In this document: piece by piece, positions 46,622 to 56,274 of the stretch
Position numbering within the stretch: the first letter of the stretch is position 1
Layout: every line of letters starts with the position of its first letter
Assembly: GCF_030409235.1 (NCBI RefSeq)
Contig: NZ_JAUFPO010000012.1
Location: 178,876-242,875, forward strand
Length of the DNA stretch: 64,000 nt
Direction: 5' to 3'
Origin: Halomonas almeriensis
GTDB lineage: Bacteria > Pseudomonadota > Gammaproteobacteria > Pseudomonadales > Halomonadaceae
Program-made: the position numbers and the translations under genes
Notes under the pieces: generated by a model
The model's input: only the letters and a program-made list of their open reading frames with translations
Database searches by the model: none
Told to the model about the DNA's origin: nothing

Positions 46622-47827
46622 ATGCCCCATCATGCACTGCGTCATCCCCTGTCTGGACTTACCGGTTCCTGTGCCTTGATGGGCGCCATCCTGACGCTCG
46701 GCCTCCTCGGCCAGCCAGTACATGCCTCCAGCGGCCCGGCTGCCACTGCAGCAACCCTGGCGACTGACCCAATCCCAGCAGATTCCGCCATGCCAGTGTC
46801 GAGATCAGGCTTCTGGTCCGACCTGACACTTCACCCCAGGGATGCCTGGAAGCGACTAAGAAACAACTTTGCCTGGCAGGATCAGTGGCGCGAGGGTGCC
46901 GGGCATGACCGCGTCCAGTACTGGATCGAACAATACAGCGCCGGGCCGCGCAACATCGCAGAAATCACTCGCCGCGCGCGCCCCTGGCTGGCCTGGATCA
47001 TCCAGCAGGTCGAGGCCCGGGGCCTGCCCGGTGAAATCGCCCTGGTTCCCTTTGTCGAGAGCTCATTCGACCCACAGGCGATGAGTCATCGTGGGGCCTC
47101 GGGTCTGTGGCAGATCATGCCACGCACCGGTGAAGCCCTGGGCCTCACGCGAAGTGCGGGCTGGGATGGCCGACGGGATGTTGTGCGCTCCACGCAAGCC
47201 GCACTCGATTATATCGAGATGCAGGCCGACCAATGGTACAGAGGGAACATTGAGCTCTCCCTCGCTGCCTACAATGCCGGGGCAGGCACCGTGAACCAGG
47301 CGCGCCGAGTGGCGCAGGCCAGGGGGCGGTCCGGCGATTACTGGGATCTCGAGCTTCCCGGCGAAACCATGGATTATGTGCCCAAGCTGCTGGCCATTGC
47401 CGCCATCATCGCCGAACCCGAGCAATATGGCATCCAGCTCCCTGATATTCATGGAGGCCCGGCCTTTGCCAGTGTTGCCGTCACGCGGCGCATCAGCCTC
47501 GAGGAAGCGGCCCGTCTGACCGACGTCTCCCGCGACACCCTGAGCCAACTCAACCCGGGCCTGCGCCAGGGTATTGCTGAGCCGCACCAGCAGGGGGATC
47601 TGCTCGTACCTGCCGGACATGCCTCCCCCCTGGTGGCCGCGCTGCAGGGCTCACCCGACACCTCGCCGGCGAGCCCGGAGACTGTGCATGTGGTGCAACG
47701 CGGTGAAACCTTGTCCACCATTGCATCACAGCATGCCGTGGCCATGAACGACCTGGCGCGCTGGAATGACCTCGACCACCCCGACACTTTACAACCCGGG
47801 CAGCAACTGACACTTTCCGATAGGTGA
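46622..47827 (+). CDS. Membrane-bound lytic transglycosylase D-like protein with LysM
   Basis: 401-residue exported murein transglycosylase. Signal peptide to about residue 30 (cleavage near VHA-SSG). The SLT domain shows the catalytic Glu in IALVPFVESSFDP, then SHRGASGLWQIMPRTGEALGL and SLAAYNAGAGTV. Two LysM-related segments follow, a degenerate one (SLEEAARLTDVSRDTLSQLNPGL) and a clear C-terminal one (VQRGETLSTIASQHAVAMNDLARWN). E. coli MltD has the same order and also lies just after gloB. There is no lipobox cysteine here, so it is probably soluble rather than a lipoprotein. AGGAG precedes the ATG. Confidence 0.9.
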   Translation: MPHHALRHPLSGLTGSCALMGAILTLGLLGQPVHASSGPAATAATLATDPIPADSAMPVSRSGFWSDLTLHPRDAWKRLRNNFAWQDQWREGAGHDRVQYWIEQYSAGPRNIAEITRRARPWLAWIIQQVEARGLPGEIALVPFVESSFDPQAMSHRGASGLWQIMPRTGEALGLTRSAGWDGRRDVVRSTQAALDYIEMQADQWYRGNIELSLAAYNAGAGTVNQARRVAQARGRSGDYWDLELPGETMDYVPKLLAIAAIIAEPEQYGIQLPDIHGGPAFASVAVTRRISLEEAARLTDVSRDTLSQLNPGLRQGIAEPHQQGDLLVPAGHASPLVAALQGSPDTSPASPETVHVVQRGETLSTIASQHAVAMNDLARWNDLDHPDTLQPGQQLTLSDR

Positions 47828-47871
47828 CCGTGGCGCGCCTGGCGCCAGCTTGATGACGGAAAGGAACCCCC

Positions 47872-49692
47872 ATGAAGCGACTGTTACTGCCGATTCTCGT
47901 GTCCATGGCCAGCGGGGCAAGCATGGCCGCCGACCCCGAGGAGGTGGCAACGCAACACGCCCTCGCCCTGTACGGCGAGCCCGCCCTCGAGGCCGACTTC
48001 GAGCATTTCCCGCATGCCAACCCCGATGCGCCCGTCGGTGGCACGCTGAGTCGCGCCGCCAATGGCAGCAGCTTCGACTCCACCAATCCCTATATCATTC
48101 AGGGCACCCACGCCGCCGGGCTCAGCCATACCTACGACACCCTGCTGACCCAGAGCCCGGATGAAGCCTTCACCATGTATGGGCTGCTGGCCTCGGGAAT
48201 CCGTCTCGACCCCGATCGGCAATGGGTCGAATTCGACCTGCATCCCGAGGCCCGCTTCCATGACGGTACCCCGGTGACGGCAGAGGATGTCATCTTCAGC
48301 TTCAACACCCTGGTCGAGCACGGTCGCCCTTTCTACGCGGCCTATTATGCCAATGTCGAGGCGGTGCGCGCCGTTGATGATGACACCGTGCATTTCGATC
48401 TGGCTGACAGTGAGTCCCGTGAATTGCCCTTGATTCTGGGTCAGATGCCGGTCCTGCCCTCGCACTACTGGCAGGACCGCGATTTTACCAGCCCGACCCG
48501 GGATGCCCTGCTCGGCTCGGGCCCCTATCGCATCGCCACGATCGATCCCGGACGCCGCATTGTCTATGAGCGGGTCGACGACTACTGGGGCGCTGACCTG
48601 GGGGTGAATCGTGGACGCCACAACATCGAGCGACTGGTTTATGATTACTACCGCGATTCATCGGTGGCCATGGAAGCCTTCAAGGCCGGCAACCTGGACC
48701 TGAGAATCGGCGCCACGGCGAGCAACTGGGCCACCGGCTACGACTTCCCGGCGGCCAATCAGGGCTTCATACAGCGCCTCGAGATTCCCGATGGCCAACC
48801 CGCCGGTATGCAGGCGTATGTCATGAACCTGCGACGGGACAAGTTTCAGCATCTGGCGCTGCGCAAGGCACTCAACCTGGCCTTCAACTTCGAGTGGCTC
48901 AACAAGAACCTCTTCTACGGGGCCTATGAGCGCACCCACAGCTACTTCGCCAATTCCCAGATGGCGGCCGAGGGGCTGCCCGACGAAGGCGAGCTGGCCC
49001 TGCTGGAGCCTCATCGCGATACCCTGCCCGAGGCAGTCTTCGACACCCCGCTGCCCATGGCTACTCCGCAAGCACCTCGCGCGCGACTCAGGAAGGCCCA
49101 TGCCATCCTCGGCGAGGCCGGTTTCACCTATCAGGACGGCGTGATGCGCAAGCCCGATGGTGAGCCCTTGAACATCGAAGTCCTGCTTCACGACACCCGT
49201 TTCGAACGCGTCGTCCAACCCCTGTTGCAGAACCTGCAACGGCTGGGGATCGAGGGCAACATTCGCGTGGTCGACGTCAACCAATACCTCAACCGGCTGC
49301 GCAATTTCGATTTCGATATTGTCGTGGGCAGCTTCCCTCAATCGGCCAGCCCCGGGAATGAACAGCGTGAATACTGGGGCAGCGAATATGCCGACGCCCC
49401 ACAGAGCCGTAACCTCATCGGCCTGCAGGACCCGGTGATCGATGACCTGGTCGACCGCTTGATCGCCGCCGACTCGCGCGACGACCTGGACACAGCTGCC
49501 CAGGCTCTGGACCGGGTGCTGCGCTGGGGCTTCTACGTCATCCCCCAGTGGCACCTTCCCGCGACGCGGCTGGCGTTCTGGGACAAGCTAGCCTGGCAGG
49601 AGCCCTTTCCCGAGTATCGCCTGGACCTTGACGCCTGGTGGATTGACCCGCAACGCGCCCAGGAAATCGAGGCTCGCCAGAGCGGCGGCTAG
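47872..49692 (+). CDS. yejA: Peptide ABC transporter substrate-binding protein, YejA type
   Basis: 606-residue periplasmic family-5 solute-binding protein with a Sec signal (MKRLLLPILVSMASGASMAA, cleavage after AMA). The ALYGEPALEADFEHFPHANPDAPVGGTL start is distinctive of YejA, as is PSGTN-type DSTNPYIIQGT. It binds oligopeptides and microcin C-like compounds in enterics. It heads yejABEF; 28 bases separate it from yejB. Confidence 0.94.
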   Translation: MKRLLLPILVSMASGASMAADPEEVATQHALALYGEPALEADFEHFPHANPDAPVGGTLSRAANGSSFDSTNPYIIQGTHAAGLSHTYDTLLTQSPDEAFTMYGLLASGIRLDPDRQWVEFDLHPEARFHDGTPVTAEDVIFSFNTLVEHGRPFYAAYYANVEAVRAVDDDTVHFDLADSESRELPLILGQMPVLPSHYWQDRDFTSPTRDALLGSGPYRIATIDPGRRIVYERVDDYWGADLGVNRGRHNIERLVYDYYRDSSVAMEAFKAGNLDLRIGATASNWATGYDFPAANQGFIQRLEIPDGQPAGMQAYVMNLRRDKFQHLALRKALNLAFNFEWLNKNLFYGAYERTHSYFANSQMAAEGLPDEGELALLEPHRDTLPEAVFDTPLPMATPQAPRARLRKAHAILGEAGFTYQDGVMRKPDGEPLNIEVLLHDTRFERVVQPLLQNLQRLGIEGNIRVVDVNQYLNRLRNFDFDIVVGSFPQSASPGNEQREYWGSEYADAPQSRNLIGLQDPVIDDLVDRLIAADSRDDLDTAAQALDRVLRWGFYVIPQWHLPATRLAFWDKLAWQEPFPEYRLDLDAWWIDPQRAQEIEARQSGG

Positions 49693-49720
49693 CCAGCTCC
49701 CGTCCATTTGAGGAATTGCC

Positions 49721-50794
49721 GTGGCCGCCTACACGCTACGCCGTCTGTTGCTGATGATCCCCACCCTGCTGGGCATTCTGCTACTCAACTTCGTCATCGT
49801 GCAGGCCGCCCCGGGCGGCCCGATCGACCAGATGCTGGCCCGCTTCGAGGGGCTTTCCTCGGAGTCCAGTACACGACTGCAGAGTGGCGGTGGCGAAGTC
49901 GTCGAGAGTTCGGAGTCGCGCGCCAGCCGTGGCGTACCGGACCAGCTGGTGGAGCGTCTGGAAGCGCAATTCGGCTTCGACAAGCCGGCGCCGCAACGCT
50001 TCCTCGATATGCTGGTCGACTACGCCACCTTTGACCTGGGCGAGAGCTTCTTCCGCGGCGAGGCCGTCACCACCCTGATCCTTGAACGCCTGCCGGTATC
50101 CATCTCGCTGGGACTCTGGACCACCTTGCTGGTCTATCTGATATCGGTTCCCCTGGGCATACGCAAGGCACTAAGGCATGGAACCCGCTTCGATGTCTGG
50201 TCCTCGGGCATCGTCATCATCGGCTATGCCATCCCCGGCTTTCTCTTCGCCATCCTCTTGATCGTGCTCTTCGCCGGCGGCAGCTACTGGGACATCTTTC
50301 CGTTGCGTGGCCTGACATCCGCCGATTTCGACGAGCTCTCGACGCTTGGCAAGGTGAAGGACTATTTCTGGCACATCAGCTTGCCGGTCGTGGCCTCGGC
50401 CATCGGCAGCTTTGCCACCCTGACCATGCTGACCAAGAACAGCTTCCTCGACGAGGTCCACAAGCAATACGTCCTGACAGCCCGCGCCAAAGGGGCCAGC
50501 GAACGGCGGGTGTTGTATGGCCATGTGTTTCGCAATGCGATGCTGATCATCATCGCAGGTCTGCCGTCCGCGCTGATCGGCATTTTCTTTACCGGCGCAC
50601 TGTTGATCGAGGTCATCTTCTCGCTCAACGGCCTGGGTCTGTTGGGCTTCGAGGCCGTCATGCAAAGGGACTACCCGGTGATCTTCGGCACTCTGTACCT
50701 GTATACCCTGATCGGCCTGATCCTCAAGCTGATTTCCGACCTGACCTATGTATGGGTCGATCCGCGCATCGACTTCGAAACGCGGGAGGCCTGA
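49721..50794 (+). CDS. yejB: Peptide ABC transporter permease YejB
   Basis: 357-residue inner-membrane permease with six TM helices; [17 protein letters not shown] is the family's N-terminal signature and [30 protein letters not shown] is the EAA loop that contacts YejF. A serine/glutamate-rich insertion (about 45-70) is typical for YejB. The start codon is GTG at 49721, preceded by GAGG. yejE begins 2 bases after the stop. Confidence 0.95.
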   Translation: MAAYTLRRLLLMIPTLLGILLLNFVIVQAAPGGPIDQMLARFEGLSSESSTRLQSGGGEVVESSESRASRGVPDQLVERLEAQFGFDKPAPQRFLDMLVDYATFDLGESFFRGEAVTTLILERLPVSISLGLWTTLLVYLISVPLGIRKALRHGTRFDVWSSGIVIIGYAIPGFLFAILLIVLFAGGSYWDIFPLRGLTSADFDELSTLGKVKDYFWHISLPVVASAIGSFATLTMLTKNSFLDEVHKQYVLTARAKGASERRVLYGHVFRNAMLIIIAGLPSALIGIFFTGALLIEVIFSLNGLGLLGFEAVMQRDYPVIFGTLYLYTLIGLILKLISDLTYVWVDPRIDFETREA

Positions 50795-50796
50795 TC

Positions 50797-51858
50797 ATGC
50801 TCAGCATGCTGCCGTCACGTCTTTCTCCGATCAGTCAGCGCCGGCTGCGGGTCTTTCGCCACAACCGCCGGGCGCGCCTGTCACTGTGGGTGTTCATGGT
50901 GCTGTTCGTGATCAGCCTGGGCGCCGAACTGGTGGCCAATGACAAACCCCTGCTGATGCAATACCAGGGGGACTGGTATGTTCCGGTCCTGGTGGACTAT
51001 GCAGACAGCGAGTTCGGTGGCTTCCTGCCGACACCCGCCGATTATCATGACCCCCATACCCGAGACGCCATCGAGGCAGAGGGCTGGATGCTCTGGCCGC
51101 CGATTCCCTATTCCTATGACACCCTGGACATGGGGCTGGAACACCCTGCCCCGTCACCTCCCGACGCCGCACACTGGCTGGGCACAGACGACCAGGGACG
51201 CGATGTGCTGGCCCGGGTGATCTATGGCTTTCGCCTGTCGGTGGTGTTCGCTCTGGTGCTGACCGTCGGATCGCTGATGCTTGGCGTCCTGATCGGCGGT
51301 ATCCAGGGCTACTTCGGTGGCAAGGTGGATCTGATCGGTCAACGACTCACCGAGATATGGTCGGGTCTGCCTGTGCTCTTTCTGTTGATCATTCTGGCCA
51401 GCATGGTCGAGCCCAACCTCTGGTGGCTGCTGGGTATCATGCTGCTGTTTTCGTGGCTGGGGCTGGTCGATGTGGTTCGCGCCGAATTTCTGCGCGCGCG
51501 CAATCTCGAGTATGTGCGGGCCGCTCGCGCCATGGGACTGCCATCCCGGCTGATCATGTGGCGTCATGTCTTGCCCAATGCCATGGTCGCCACCCTGACC
51601 TTCATCCCCTTTCTGTTCACCGGCGGCATCACCACCCTCACGGCCCTGGACTTCCTCGGTTTCGGCCTGCCGCCCGGCTCGCCCTCACTGGGTGAGCTGG
51701 TCGCCCAGGGCAAGAACAATCTTCAGGCCCCCTGGCTGGGCATAGTCGCCTTCCTGACGCTCTCGATCATGTTGTCGTTGCTGGTGTTCATCGGCGAGGG
51801 GCTGCGGGATGCCTTCGACCCTCGCCACATTCAACACGCCGGAGATGGCCATGCCTGA
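50797..51858 (+). CDS. yejE: Peptide ABC transporter permease YejE
   Basis: 353-residue permease partner of YejB. After one TM helix a long periplasmic loop carries the family-specific GGFLPTPADYHDPHTRDAI and WPPIPYSYDT; HWLGTDDQGRDVLARVIYGFRLS begins the transmembrane core and EYVRAARAMGLPSRLIMWRHVLPNA is the EAA loop. ATG 50797 with GGGAGG upstream; an earlier ATG lies inside yejB. yejF overlaps its end by 8 bases. Confidence 0.95.
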   Translation: MLSMLPSRLSPISQRRLRVFRHNRRARLSLWVFMVLFVISLGAELVANDKPLLMQYQGDWYVPVLVDYADSEFGGFLPTPADYHDPHTRDAIEAEGWMLWPPIPYSYDTLDMGLEHPAPSPPDAAHWLGTDDQGRDVLARVIYGFRLSVVFALVLTVGSLMLGVLIGGIQGYFGGKVDLIGQRLTEIWSGLPVLFLLIILASMVEPNLWWLLGIMLLFSWLGLVDVVRAEFLRARNLEYVRAARAMGLPSRLIMWRHVLPNAMVATLTFIPFLFTGGITTLTALDFLGFGLPPGSPSLGELVAQGKNNLQAPWLGIVAFLTLSIMLSLLVFIGEGLRDAFDPRHIQHAGDGHA

Positions 51859-53443
51859 TCAGCCCCTGTTCGAGCTCGACCGGCTCACTATCGCCTTCGA
51901 TGGCACGACCGTCGTCGACCGGCTCTCCCTGAAGGTGGGGCGTGGCGAAACCATGGCGCTGGTCGGCGAGTCCGGCTCGGGCAAGTCGGTCTCGGCACTG
52001 GGCGCCCTGGGGCTGCTTCCCGCCAATGTGCGCGTGCAGGGCGTGCGCCAGCTCGACGGACAGGACCTGGCCGAGCTGACACCGCGTGACTGGCAACGCA
52101 TTCGCGGCTCTCGGGTGGGGTTCATCTTTCAGGAGCCCATGACCTCGCTCAACCCTCTGCATAATATCGGCAAGCAGATCGGCGAGGTGCTGAGGCTGCA
52201 CCAGGGGCTGACCGGTCAGGCCGCCCGCCAGCGCTGCCGGGAACTGCTGGACAGGGTCAGGCTCCCCCGAGCGGATGAACTCCTCGACACCTGGCCGCAC
52301 CAGCTTTCCGGCGGTCAGCGTCAACGCGTCATGATTGCCATGGCGATCGCCAACAACCCGCGCTTGCTGATCGCCGACGAACCCACGACGGCACTGGATG
52401 TCACGGTGCAGAAGGAGATCCTCTCGTTGCTTGCCGAGCTGCGCGATGAACAGGGCATGGGCATGCTGTTCATCACCCATGATCTCAACCTGGTCCGTCA
52501 TCATGCTGAGCAGGTCTGCGTAATGCATCAGGGCCGGGTGGAGGAGACCGGCCGGGTCCACGAAGTCTTCAGCTCTCCGCGGAGTGACTACACGAGAGAC
52601 CTTCTGGACGCCGAGCCGAGCGGCCGGCCCGCGCCGGTCAAGGATCATCGGGCACTCATGCAGGCCTCGGGGCTGAGTGTCAGCTTCCAGCGCCCCAAGC
52701 GGCTGTTTCAACGTCGCCCTGCCCCCTTCGACGCCTTGCATCCGCTCGACCTCCAGGTGTCCCCCGGAGAGACACTGGGCATCGTGGGCGAATCCGGCTC
52801 GGGCAAGAGCACACTGGCTCAGGCGTTGTTGCGCCTGGTACCCAGCAAGGGGGCTGTCGACTTCGACGGCACACGCCTGGACCGCCTGAACCGGCGCGAT
52901 ATGCGCCATCAACGGCGGCGCTTTCAGGTCGTCTTCCAGGACCCTTTTGGTTCACTGTCTCCCCGCATGCCAGTGGCGGACATCATCAGTGAGGGCTTGC
53001 GCTTTCACCACCCCGAGCTGGGCCCATCAGCCGTGGCCCAGCGAGTCGCCGCCACCCTGCAGGAAGTGGGGCTTCCCGAGGGCTGTGCCGCGCGCTACCC
53101 CCATGAGTTCTCCGGTGGCCAGCGCCAGCGCATCGCCGTCGCCAGAGCCATCATCATGGAACCTGACCTGGTGATACTCGACGAGCCCACCTCAGCCCTC
53201 GATCGCACCGTTCAGGCCCAACTGGTCAATCTCCTGCGCGAGCTGCAATCCAGACGCGGCATCAGCTACCTGTTCATCAGCCATGACCTGGCAGTGGTGC
53301 GCGCCATGGCGCATCGCATCCTGGTCCTCAAGGACGGCAGGGTTGTCGAGCACGGCGATTGCCAGGACGTCCTGGCGGACCCCGCCATGGCGTATACACG
53401 AGAGCTGGTTGAAGCAGCCGGACTGAGTCCGGCCCGGGAATGA
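51851..53443 (+). CDS. yejF: Peptide ABC transporter ATPase YejF (two fused ATP-binding domains)
   Basis: 530-residue double ABC ATPase. Each half has a Walker A GESGSGKS (first near residue 40, second near 318), signature LSGGQRQR (first) and FSGGQRQR (second), and Walker [13 protein letters not shown] and [15 protein letters not shown] 51851 is chosen because GGAG at 51841-51844 is correctly spaced, whereas the ATG at 51845 touches it. The overlap with yejE couples translation. It is the last gene of the operon. Confidence 0.96.
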   Translation: MPDQPLFELDRLTIAFDGTTVVDRLSLKVGRGETMALVGESGSGKSVSALGALGLLPANVRVQGVRQLDGQDLAELTPRDWQRIRGSRVGFIFQEPMTSLNPLHNIGKQIGEVLRLHQGLTGQAARQRCRELLDRVRLPRADELLDTWPHQLSGGQRQRVMIAMAIANNPRLLIADEPTTALDVTVQKEILSLLAELRDEQGMGMLFITHDLNLVRHHAEQVCVMHQGRVEETGRVHEVFSSPRSDYTRDLLDAEPSGRPAPVKDHRALMQASGLSVSFQRPKRLFQRRPAPFDALHPLDLQVSPGETLGIVGESGSGKSTLAQALLRLVPSKGAVDFDGTRLDRLNRRDMRHQRRRFQVVFQDPFGSLSPRMPVADIISEGLRFHHPELGPSAVAQRVAATLQEVGLPEGCAARYPHEFSGGQRQRIAVARAIIMEPDLVILDEPTSALDRTVQAQLVNLLRELQSRRGISYLFISHDLAVVRAMAHRILVLKDGRVVEHGDCQDVLADPAMAYTRELVEAAGLSPARE

Positions 53444-53493
53444 ATCGGCCGACCCGGCTCTACCGGGCGGCGGCAGGAAAAGGGATACCTCGG

Positions 53494-54195
53494 TCAGAAA
53501 AGAGCCACTTCACTGGCCTCGAGTTCACGCCACTCCCCCGGCGCCAGCGTCTCGTCCAGCGGGAGGTCGCCGACCGCCTCGCGATGCAGCGCCTCGACGT
53601 GGTTGCCGATGGCGGCCAGCATGCGCCGCACCTGATGATAACGGCCTTCCTGGATCGTCAGGCGCACCTGATAGGGATCAAGGCACTCGAGCCGGGCAGG
53701 CAGCGTCGGCGTTTTATCGCCTTGCAGTTCGACGCCTTCAGCAAAGGCCCGGATGGCGCGTTGCGCTCCGGCCCCCTCCAGAGGACGAGCCAGGGTCGCC
53801 CGGTAGACCTTGGGGCAATGCCGGCTGGGGGCCGTGATGCGATGGGACCACTGGCCATCATCGGTGATCAGGATAAGGCCTGTGCTATCGACGTCCAGCC
53901 GGCCGACGGAATGCAGTCGCTCGGGTTTGGCGACATCGAGCAAGTCCACCACCCTGGGGTAGAGTTCCCGCCTTGCCGTGCATTCCACGCCCCCCGGCTT
54001 GTTGAGCATGATGTAGCGCAAGCCCACCGGCTCCAGCGCTTCTCCCAGCCAAGTTACACAGTCATCGGACTGGACATGCCGGGCCGCCTTCTTCTCCAGT
54101 TGACCATTGACGGTGACTTCACCGCGCAGCAGGGCTCGCTTGGCCAGCCCTCGGGTCATCTCGGTACTTTCCGACAGAAAGCGATCTAGTCGCAT
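53494..54195 (-). CDS. rsuA: 16S rRNA pseudouridine(516) synthase
   Basis: 233-residue pseudouridine synthase of the RsuA branch. An S4-like RNA-binding domain (MRLDRFLSESTEMTRGLAKRALLRGEVTVNG) precedes the catalytic domain with GRLDVDSTGLILITDDG, the aspartate after RL being the nucleophile, and EGRYHQVRRMLAAIGN. The start lies inside the end of the amidase gene (10-base overlap), so the two are coupled. Convergent with yejF. Confidence 0.94.
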   Translation of the reverse strand: MRLDRFLSESTEMTRGLAKRALLRGEVTVNGQLEKKAARHVQSDDCVTWLGEALEPVGLRYIMLNKPGGVECTARRELYPRVVDLLDVAKPERLHSVGRLDVDSTGLILITDDGQWSHRITAPSRHCPKVYRATLARPLEGAGAQRAIRAFAEGVELQGDKTPTLPARLECLDPYQVRLTIQEGRYHQVRRMLAAIGNHVEALHREAVGDLPLDETLAPGEWRELEASEVALF

Positions 54196-55010
54196 GAGGC
54201 AGTCGCTCCCTCGTCCAGGGTAAAGTCATCCGCGTCCATCCAGGCAGGAAATTTTTCCCGAAAGGCCTGCAGCTCGTCCAGAGACAGGCGGCCGGTCATG
54301 ACAAAGGCTTGATCCCGGGGCTCATCGATCAGCGGCTCGCCCCTGGCATCGATCAGCATGGAGTCGCCCGCATACCCCAGCCCCTTGGCATCCTTACCGA
54401 CGCGATTGACACCGATCACCGGGCAAAGATTCTCGATGGCACGCGCCTGCAGAAGCACTCGCCAGGCATGACGACGCGGGGCGGGCCAGTTGGCTACACA
54501 CAGCAAGGCATCATACTCGAAGTGCTGATCGGACGACGCTTGCTGACGCAACCAGACGGGGAATCTCAGGTCGTAACAGACACTGAGCAGAATCCGAAAG
54601 CCCTTGAGCTCCACGATCACCCGATCATCTCCCATGGCATAGCGTTCGTGTTCGCCGGCCATGCGAAACAGATGGCGCTTGTCGTAACTGAGCATACTGC
54701 CATCCGGTCTGGCCCAGACCAGCCTGTTGTAATGCTCGCCCGAGGCGGTCACGGCCACGCTTCCGGTGATCACACAGCCCCGCTGGCGGGCCTGATCCTG
54801 CATCCAGGCAACGGTCGCGCTGTGTTCCATGGGCTCGGCCATTTCCCGGGAGTTCATGGTGAAGCCGGTGGCGAACATTTCGGGCAGGACAATCAGATCG
54901 GTGTCCGCACTGCCCAACTCGCCGAGGGTGGCCTCGAGCATCCGGCAGTTGGCCTCGGGGTCTTCCCAACGCAGATCACACTGCACCAGGGTGGTTCGTA
55001 GCTCACTCAT
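54186..55010 (-). CDS. Omega-amidase, nitrilase family (YafV type)
   Basis: 274-residue carbon-nitrogen hydrolase with the Glu-Lys-Cys triad: Glu in DLIVLPEMFATGF, Lys in YDKRHLFRMAGE and Cys in LLSVCYDLRFPVW. Closest to E. coli YafV, which acts on 2-oxoglutaramate (metabolite repair), as opposed to Nit1-type deaminated glutathione amidase. ATG 55010 follows AAGGAG-like AGGAGACTTGC; upstream ATG lacks homology. Confidence 0.9.
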   Translation of the reverse strand: MSELRTTLVQCDLRWEDPEANCRMLEATLGELGSADTDLIVLPEMFATGFTMNSREMAEPMEHSATVAWMQDQARQRGCVITGSVAVTASGEHYNRLVWARPDGSMLSYDKRHLFRMAGEHERYAMGDDRVIVELKGFRILLSVCYDLRFPVWLRQQASSDQHFEYDALLCVANWPAPRRHAWRVLLQARAIENLCPVIGVNRVGKDAKGLGYAGDSMLIDARGEPLIDEPRDQAFVMTGRLSLDELQAFREKFPAWMDADDFTLDEGATASCD

Positions 55011-55129
55011 GCAAGTCTCCTTGATGGAGTCAGATATTCGCATAGCCTAACCGAGTCACCCTATGCGCAGCCATGGCAAGATGAACTCGGCCGCACTATG
55101 ATGGTGCCGACATACTTAGGAAGCTTAAC

Positions 55130-56029
55130 ATGCCAAGGATCCATGACGTTTCGCCCGATGCCGGCAAGGGAGTCGGTTTCGGACTCGCCGCCTATCTCAT
55201 GTGGGGCTGTTTCCCGCTGTTTTTTGCACTCTTCGAGGGGGTGCCTGCCTATGAGGTATTGATCCACCGAGTCCTGTGGTCCTGCGTCTTTCTTATGGGA
55301 CTGGTCACCCTGATGCGTCGCTGGTCCCCCGTGATAGCGGCTCTCAGGCACCCGGGAAGACTGGGGCGAGTGCTTGCCTGTGCCATTCTGATCGCCGTCA
55401 ATTGGGGGCTTTATATCTATGCCGTAGAAAGTCGCCAGGTATTGCAGGCCAGTCTCGGTTACTTTCTCACGCCCCTGATCAATGTACTGCTGGGCATGAT
55501 CGTGCTGCGTGAACGCATGCTGCCCCTGCAGGGCATCGCCGTGGCTCTTGCCGGTATCGCCATCACCATCCAGCTGGTGATGCTCGGCGAGATGCCCTGG
55601 ATCACTCTAGTCCTGGCTTTCTCCTTTGGCACCTATGGCCTGCTGCGCAAGCAGGTTCCGCTGGATGGGCTCTCCGGGCTGCTGGTCGAGACCCTGATGC
55701 TCATGCCACTAGGGCTGCTGGCGCTGGCATGGCTCAGTCAGCTTGGCGTGTCCCATTTCCTGACCGACCAGCGCCATACGCTGCTGCTGATCGCCAGCGG
55801 GGTGATTACCGCCCTGCCCTTGCTGGCCTTTGCCGGCGCAGCACGTCGGCTGCAACTCGGGACACTGGGCTTTCTCATGTACCTGAACCCCAGCATCCAG
55901 TTCCTGATCGCTCTGCTGGTCTTCGAGGAACCCCTGGTGCCGACGCAGTTGGTCACCTTCCTGCTGATATGGGGCGGACTGGCCCTGTACTCATGGTCTG
56001 CATGGCAGAACCGTCCTGTGCCGGCCTGA
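55130..56029 (+). CDS. rarD: RarD family EamA transporter
   Basis: 299-residue drug/metabolite-superfamily exporter with ten TM helices in two EamA repeats. GKGVGFGLAAYLMWGCFPLFFALFEG and the LIHRVLWSCVFL that follows are RarD hallmarks, as is NWGLYIYAVESRQVLQASLGYF. The name comes from chloramphenicol resistance in pseudomonads; the natural substrate is unknown. AGGAAG precedes the ATG. Divergent from the amidase-rsuA pair. Confidence 0.93.
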   Translation: MPRIHDVSPDAGKGVGFGLAAYLMWGCFPLFFALFEGVPAYEVLIHRVLWSCVFLMGLVTLMRRWSPVIAALRHPGRLGRVLACAILIAVNWGLYIYAVESRQVLQASLGYFLTPLINVLLGMIVLRERMLPLQGIAVALAGIAITIQLVMLGEMPWITLVLAFSFGTYGLLRKQVPLDGLSGLLVETLMLMPLGLLALAWLSQLGVSHFLTDQRHTLLLIASGVITALPLLAFAGAARRLQLGTLGFLMYLNPSIQFLIALLVFEEPLVPTQLVTFLLIWGGLALYSWSAWQNRPVPA

Positions 56030-56274
56030 CACCAGCCGTCTTGCCATCCCCTGAGATGCATCGGGCTTGATCCGTCTCGACGACTGCGACAAGTCCGGAT
56101 GACCAAGCACTATGGACCTCTTCCTGTCTGGCTGCCTTATGACAATCGGCATCCTCTGGCCCGGGGCCCTTGTAAACACCTTCTCGGCCGCAGTGCGTGA
56201 ACTCGCCCCCGGCTTCAAGCACCATGCCGCTCGAATCGGCTATCATGGCGACAAACCCCCATAGCGGAGCCCCC